Assembly (NCBI RefSeq): GCF_003752175.1 | Contig: NZ_RJVF01000012.1 | Span: forward strand, 344,840 to 408,839 | Direction of reading: 5' to 3' | Source of the DNA: Comamonas sp. BIGb0124 | GTDB lineage: Bacteria; Pseudomonadota; Gammaproteobacteria; Burkholderiales; Burkholderiaceae_C | Length of the DNA: 64,000 bases | Shown: in pieces, positions 60,192-64,000 of the stretch | Numbering within the stretch: position 1 is the stretch's first letter | How the letters are laid out: every line of letters begins with the position of its first letter | Program-made: the position numbers and the translations under genes | The notes under the pieces: model-generated | Told to the model about the DNA's origin: nothing | Database searches by the model: none | What the model saw: the letters and a program-made list of their open reading frames with translations, nothing else

Positions 60192-61471
60192 GCGCTGATC
60201 CTTTCGATATCCGCGCCGATACCGCGCAGCTTGCTTTCCATGCGGTCGTAACCGCGGTCGAGGTGATAGATGCGTTCGACCACCGTTTCGCCCGAGGCCA
60301 CCAGTCCGGCGATCACCAGGCTGGCCGAGGCCCGCAGATCGGTCGCCATGACGGTGGCGCCCGACAGTTGCGGCACGCCTTCGACCGTCGCCGTGCGGCC
60401 GTCGATGCGAATGTTGGCGCCGAGCCGCACCAGTTCGTTGACATGCATGAAACGGTTTTCGAAGATGTTCTCGGTGATCACCGAGGCGCCGTTCGACACC
60501 GCGTTGAGCACCATGAACTGCGCCTGCATGTCGGTCGGGAAACCGGGATACTCGCTGGTGCGCAAGGTCTGCGCACTCAGGTTCACGAACGCCGGCGCGG
60601 CCGCCTTGACCCGCAGGCCACCGGGCTGCTCGTCGACGGAGGCACCGGCCTCGCGCAGCTTCTCGATCACGGCCTCGAGGTGGTCGGCGCGGGCGTCGCG
60701 CAGCAGCACGTCGCCGCCGGTCGCCGCCACCGCGCACAGGAAGGTGCCGGCTTCGATGCGGTCGGCCACCACCGCATGCTCGCAGCCGTGCAGGCGCTCG
60801 ACGCCCTGGATGCGAATGCAGCTCGTGCCGTGACCTTCGATGCGCGCGCCCATCTTGATGAGCATCTCCGCCAGATCGACGATCTCGGGTTCACGCGCCG
60901 CGTTCTCGAGCACCGTCTCGCCTTCGGCCAGCGTCGCCGCCATCAGCAGGTTCTCGGTGCCCGTCACGGTGACCATGTCGGTGGTGATGCGCGCGCCCTT
61001 GAGCCGTGTCTGCCCTTCGGGCAACTGGGCCTGGATGTAACCGTGATCGACCATGATCTGCGCGCCCATGGCCTGCAGACCCTTGATGTGCTGGTCGACC
61101 GGACGCGATCCGATGGCGCAGCCACCCGGCAGCGACACCGTCGCCACGCCCAGGCGGGCCAGCAGCGGGCCCAGCACCAGGATGGAGGCGCGCATGGTCT
61201 TGACCAGCTCGTAGGGGGCTTCGTGCTTGTCGAGCGTCCGGGCACAGAAGTTCAGGTCGCTGTTGTCGCCGGCCGGCTCGATCACCACGCCCATGTTGGC
61301 GATCAGCTGCCGCATGGTGCGGATATCCTGAAGCTGCGGCACGTTGTGCAGCGTCACGGTGTCGGTCGTCAGCAGCGTGGCGCAGAGTTCGGGCAGCGCA
61401 GCATTCTTGGCGCCGGAAATCTGCACGTCGCCTTGAAGGCGATGACCGCCCTTGATCAATAGTTTGTCCAT
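60188..61471 (-). CDS. murA: UDP-N-acetylglucosamine 1-carboxyvinyltransferase MurA
   Basis: 427 residues, the usual size. First committed step of peptidoglycan synthesis. [20 protein letters not shown] opens it; the catalytic, fosfomycin-targeted Cys is in [19 protein letters not shown], and the late block is [19 protein letters not shown]. Start MDKLLIKGG at 61471; a Met four codons earlier (61483) is possible. bolA-murA-hisG is a common betaproteobacterial arrangement. Confidence 0.97.
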   Translation of the reverse strand: MDKLLIKGGHRLQGDVQISGAKNAALPELCATLLTTDTVTLHNVPQLQDIRTMRQLIANMGVVIEPAGDNSDLNFCARTLDKHEAPYELVKTMRASILVLGPLLARLGVATVSLPGGCAIGSRPVDQHIKGLQAMGAQIMVDHGYIQAQLPEGQTRLKGARITTDMVTVTGTENLLMAATLAEGETVLENAAREPEIVDLAEMLIKMGARIEGHGTSCIRIQGVERLHGCEHAVVADRIEAGTFLCAVAATGGDVLLRDARADHLEAVIEKLREAGASVDEQPGGLRVKAAAPAFVNLSAQTLRTSEYPGFPTDMQAQFMVLNAVSNGASVITENIFENRFMHVNELVRLGANIRIDGRTATVEGVPQLSGATVMATDLRASASLVIAGLVASGETVVERIYHLDRGYDRMESKLRGIGADIERISA

Positions 61472-61520
61472 GTTTTTGTGCATCCGCTGCCAACCCGCAG
61501 GGGTCGTCGCGGCAGGCCAG

Positions 61521-61763
61521 TCAGCGTTGTTGTGCCGCCCATTCGGCGGGGGTATAGGTCTTCATCGACAAGGCATGAACCTCGTCCGTGCGTATTTTCT
61601 CACCCAGCGTGGCGTAGACCGCCTGGTGACGCTGGATCAGGCGTTTGCCTTCGAAGGCTACGGACACCACGGTCGCGTACCAATGGCGTCCATCGCCGTC
61701 GACGACCAGATGCTCGCAGGGCAGGCCCGCCGCAATCAGTTGCTGCAGTTGTTCGGATGTCAT
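61521..61763 (-). CDS. BolA family protein (IbaG-like)
   Basis: 80 residues. The family core is [20 protein letters not shown] followed by [13 protein letters not shown] and a helix ending [16 protein letters not shown]. IbaG/BolA proteins bind monothiol glutaredoxins and iron-sulfur clusters and influence acid and envelope stress. Upstream of murA, as for ibaG in E. coli. Confidence 0.93.
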   Translation of the reverse strand: MTSEQLQQLIAAGLPCEHLVVDGDGRHWYATVVSVAFEGKRLIQRHQAVYATLGEKIRTDEVHALSMKTYTPAEWAAQQR

Positions 61764-61853
61764 GGATGGGGCTTGATCTGATAGGTATAAAAAACCGCAG
61801 GCGGCGAGCGTACGCCACCTGGGCCGAGCCGGGCGCGACGGCGCCGGGCATCG

Positions 61854-62609
61854 TCAATGGCGTATCTTGTAGCCGATTTTCAGCAAGTGTATGGCCAATG
61901 CGCTCACCACCAGCCAAGCCGAGCCCACCACCGCCAGGCTGAGCCACGGCGAAGCGTCTGCCACACCGAAGAAGCCGTAGCGGAAACCGTCGATCATGTA
62001 GAAGAACGGATTGAGCAGGCTGACCTGCTGCCAGAAAGCGGGCAGCGAGTGAATGGAATAGAACACGCCCGACAGAAACGTCATGGGCATGATCAGGAAG
62101 TTCTGGAACGCCGCCATCTGGTCGAACTTCTCGGCCCACAGCCCGGCAATCAAACCCAGCGTCGCCAACAGGGCGGCCGCCAGCAGCGCGAACAACAGAA
62201 TCCATAGCGGATGGGCAAAGCTCACCGGCACGAACGCCACCGTGGCCAGCAGCACGCCCAGGCCGACCACCAGGCCACGCAGCATCGACGAGCCGACATA
62301 CCCGGCAAACCACGCCCAATGCCCCAGCGGCGTCAGCAGGATGAAGACCAGGCTGCCCATGATCTTGCTCTGGATGAGCGACGACGAGGCATTGGCAAAG
62401 GCGTTCTGCAGCACGCTCATCATCACCAGGCCGGGAATCAGGAACGAGGTGTAGGCCACCTGATCGTAGACACGCACGTGGTCGTCGAGCACATGGCCGA
62501 AGATCATCACATACATCAATGCCGTGAGCACGGGCGCGGCAATGGTCTGGAAACCCACTTTCCAGAAACGCAGGACTTCCTTGTAGAACAGCGTACGCCA
62601 GCCGGTCAT
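61854..62609 (-). CDS. ABC-2 type exporter permease (YadH-like)
   Basis: 251 residues with six hydrophobic segments. FWKVGFQTIAAPVLTALMYV at the start and MPMTFLSGVFYSIHSLPAFW are typical ABC-2 permease blocks. The start overlaps the ATPase stop (ATGA). YadGH-type exporters are widespread near bolA-murA; substrate unknown, envelope lipid or drug export have been suggested for relatives. Confidence 0.92.
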   Translation of the reverse strand: MTGWRTLFYKEVLRFWKVGFQTIAAPVLTALMYVMIFGHVLDDHVRVYDQVAYTSFLIPGLVMMSVLQNAFANASSSLIQSKIMGSLVFILLTPLGHWAWFAGYVGSSMLRGLVVGLGVLLATVAFVPVSFAHPLWILLFALLAAALLATLGLIAGLWAEKFDQMAAFQNFLIMPMTFLSGVFYSIHSLPAFWQQVSLLNPFFYMIDGFRYGFFGVADASPWLSLAVVGSAWLVVSALAIHLLKIGYKIRH

Positions 62610-63532
62610 GCCACAAACTCCTGCGGCACGTCACCACGCGCCATCACTTCAAGAAACACGTCCTCGAGATCGGGACGGCGAATCTCCACGTCCTCCGGAT
62701 ACAGGCCGGCTTCGCGCAGCACCGTCAGGTAGGACTCGATTTCCGCCGCATTGCTGGCCGGAAGCTGAACGATACGACCCGTCACACGGGCCTTGGCGGC
62801 CAGGATCTCGGGCAGGATCGCATCGATCTTGAACTTCAGCACATTCGATGTGGAGGCACCGAGCAGTTCGGACATGCGCTGCAGGGCAACGACCTTGCCT
62901 TGCTTGAGCATGGCGACGCGCGAGCACAGCGCCTCGGCTTCTTCGAGGTAATGGGTGGTGAGCAGCACGGTGTGGCCTTGCTTGTTGAGGCGTGCCACGA
63001 ACTGCCACAGCGTCTGGCGCAGTTCCACATCGACACCGGCCGTCGGCTCGTCGAGCACGATCACCGGCGGACGATGCACCAGCGCCTGCGCCACGAGGAC
63101 GCGGCGCTTCATTCCGCCCGAAAGCTGCCGCATGTTTGCCCCGGCCTTGTCGGTCAGGCCCAGGTTGTGCAGCAGCTCGTCGATCCAGTCGTCGTTCTGG
63201 CGGATGCCGAAATAACCCGACTGGATGCGCAGCGTTTCGCGCACGGAAAAGAAAGGATCGAACACCAGTTCCTGGGGCACGATGCCCAAGGTACGGCGGG
63301 CCTGGGCAAAGTCTTTCTGCACATCGTGACCGTGCACGGTCACCCGTCCGTCGGAGGCGGCACTGAGGCCGGCCAGGATGCTGATCAGCGAAGTCTTGCC
63401 GGCGCCGTTGGGCCCCAGGAGGCCAAAAAACTCGCCGGGCTCGATGTCGAACGACACGTTCGACAAGGCACGGACAGATCCTTTGGGACTGTCGTACTGC
63501 TTGGTGATGGATTGGAAGGAAATAGCTTTCAT
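62606..63532 (-). CDS. ABC-2 type exporter ATP-binding protein (YadG-like)
   Basis: 308 residues. Walker A LLGPNGAGKTSLISILAG, signature RQLSGGMKRRVLVAQALVHR, Walker B VIVLDEPTAGVD, switch His in LLTTHYLEEAEAL. The C-terminal 80 residues (LGASTSNVLKFKIDAILPEI) are the extra domain of this group. Start MKAISFQSI at 63532; the open frame further upstream is unrelated. It pairs with the permease just downstream. Confidence 0.94.
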   Translation of the reverse strand: MKAISFQSITKQYDSPKGSVRALSNVSFDIEPGEFFGLLGPNGAGKTSLISILAGLSAASDGRVTVHGHDVQKDFAQARRTLGIVPQELVFDPFFSVRETLRIQSGYFGIRQNDDWIDELLHNLGLTDKAGANMRQLSGGMKRRVLVAQALVHRPPVIVLDEPTAGVDVELRQTLWQFVARLNKQGHTVLLTTHYLEEAEALCSRVAMLKQGKVVALQRMSELLGASTSNVLKFKIDAILPEILAAKARVTGRIVQLPASNAAEIESYLTVLREAGLYPEDVEIRRPDLEDVFLEVMARGDVPQEFVA

Positions 63533-63719
63533 CGCAGTCCGGATTCTAGGCAGTGGCCGTGTTTTATGCCTCGGCCCCAACAATAGCCCTAGCGGCTGTC
63601 CCATGCAGGGCCGCGGCCGTCGGCCACAGGTCGCAGGCGCAGAAAAGCGTGCTTTCAGCGACCGCATCCCCTGCGCATCGGCTGGAGCGCCAACGAAAAG
63701 GTGTTGACCCAAAGCAAAA

Positions 63720-63745
63720 CGCCCAACCTTTTGAGGGGTTGGGCG
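63720..63745 (-). terminator. Rho-independent terminator of the rRNA operon
   Basis: Arms CGCCCAACC (63720-63728) and GGTTGGGCG (63737-63745) form a perfect 9-bp stem with an 8-base loop. On the minus strand it is followed by TTTTGCTTTG. It lies about 15 bases after the 5S 3' end. Confidence 0.88.
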
Positions 63746-63759
63746 GTTTGTTTATAAGA

Positions 63760-63874
63760 GCCTGACGATGACCTACTTTCACACGGGAACCCGCACTATC
63801 ATCGGCGCGGAGGTGTTTCACTGTCCTGTTCGGGATGGGAAGGAGTGGGACCACCTCGCTATGGTCATCAGGCA
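63760..63874 (-). rRNA. rrf: 5S ribosomal RNA
   Basis: About 115 bases. On the minus strand it begins TGCCTGATGACCATAGCG, contains the conserved CCATCCCGAACAGG and GTGAAACACC blocks and ends GGTCATCGTCAGGC, which pairs with the 5' end. End positions are good to a few bases. It is the last gene of an rRNA operon transcribed leftward; the 23S must lie beyond the right edge. Confidence 0.97.
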
Positions 63875-64000
63875 TAACTGGTTGCATTGCAGTTCGAATG
63901 AACTGCAACACGAATTTATAGAATCGAATTCAGCTTGTTTATTCAGAATTTTTTGATTGCGTCTCTTGGCATATTTCTTTGAAGCTACGATTGTAGATCA
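63875..64000 (-). other. 23S-5S spacer (partial)
   Basis: 126 AT-rich bases between the 5S 5' end and the window edge. A TGCAGTTCGAATGAACTGCA-type inverted repeat is present (TGCAGTTC/GAACTGCA near 63889-63908), possibly an rRNA-processing stem. The 23S 3' end is not visible. Confidence 0.6.

Overview
The window is high-GC (roughly two thirds by eye), densely packed chromosomal DNA of a betaproteobacterium. Burkholderiales, most likely an Alcaligenaceae relative of Bordetella or Achromobacter, fits best. The pointers are the orders pilC-pilD-coaE-zapD-yacG and mutT-ATPase-argJ-secA-DUF721, a short-form HisG, hisIE followed by hit and tatABC, sspA-sspB, and a Bug-family periplasmic binding protein. 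The species call is inference; no 16S sequence is present. No insertion sequence, phage gene or CRISPR array was seen.

Layout. 1-9848 is a conserved housekeeping block: type IV pilus biogenesis (pilC end, pilD), coaE, zapD, yacG, a MutT-type Nudix hydrolase, a DUF815 ATPase, argJ, secA and a DUF721 protein. 9971-12854 is a NitT/TauT-type ABC importer. 12936-28550 is a large accessory catabolic region. It has a leftward IclR-controlled operon (flavoprotein, NIPSNAP, TIM-barrel, SDR) and a Gfo/Idh gene. It also has a rightward operon with a branched-chain-type ABC importer, whose permease and both ATPases are fused in one 854-residue protein, followed by a shikimate-dehydrogenase-like enzyme, an SDR, an epimerase and a second flavoprotein paralogous to the first. 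28620-32919 is a leftward GntR / Bug binding protein / MmgE-PrpD / D-2-hydroxyacid dehydrogenase cluster.

33039-44206 returns to core genes: tRNA-Thr, sspB, sspA, mscL, pdxA, a NIF3 protein, an MHS-type MFS transporter, a DegS-like protease, tatCBA, hinT, a small membrane protein, hisE and hisI. 44413-54971 is a rightward peptide-scavenging module (RpiR regulator, isoaspartyl peptidase, GsiABCD-type importer, DmpA-type and DppA-type aminopeptidases, Asp/Glu racemase). It sits exactly between hisI and hisF, splitting what is usually one his operon. 54988-63532 holds hisF-hisA-hisH-hisB-hisD-hisG, murA, a BolA protein and an ABC-2 exporter, all leftward. hisC is absent from its usual place between hisD and hisB. 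The window ends in the 5S rRNA of a leftward rRNA operon whose 23S lies beyond the right edge.

How the genes work together. The two KstD-like flavoproteins, the AroE-like enzyme, the TIM-barrel protein, the SDRs and the IclR regulator together suggest uptake and ring dehydrogenation of a hydroaromatic or alicyclic acid; the substrate is unknown and this is inference. The module inside his looks built to import short peptides and cut iso-aspartyl, beta- or D-residue-containing ones. Several candidate operators (IclR, GntR and RpiR promoters, and a palindrome between the MHS transporter and the DegS-like gene) are visible as inverted repeats.
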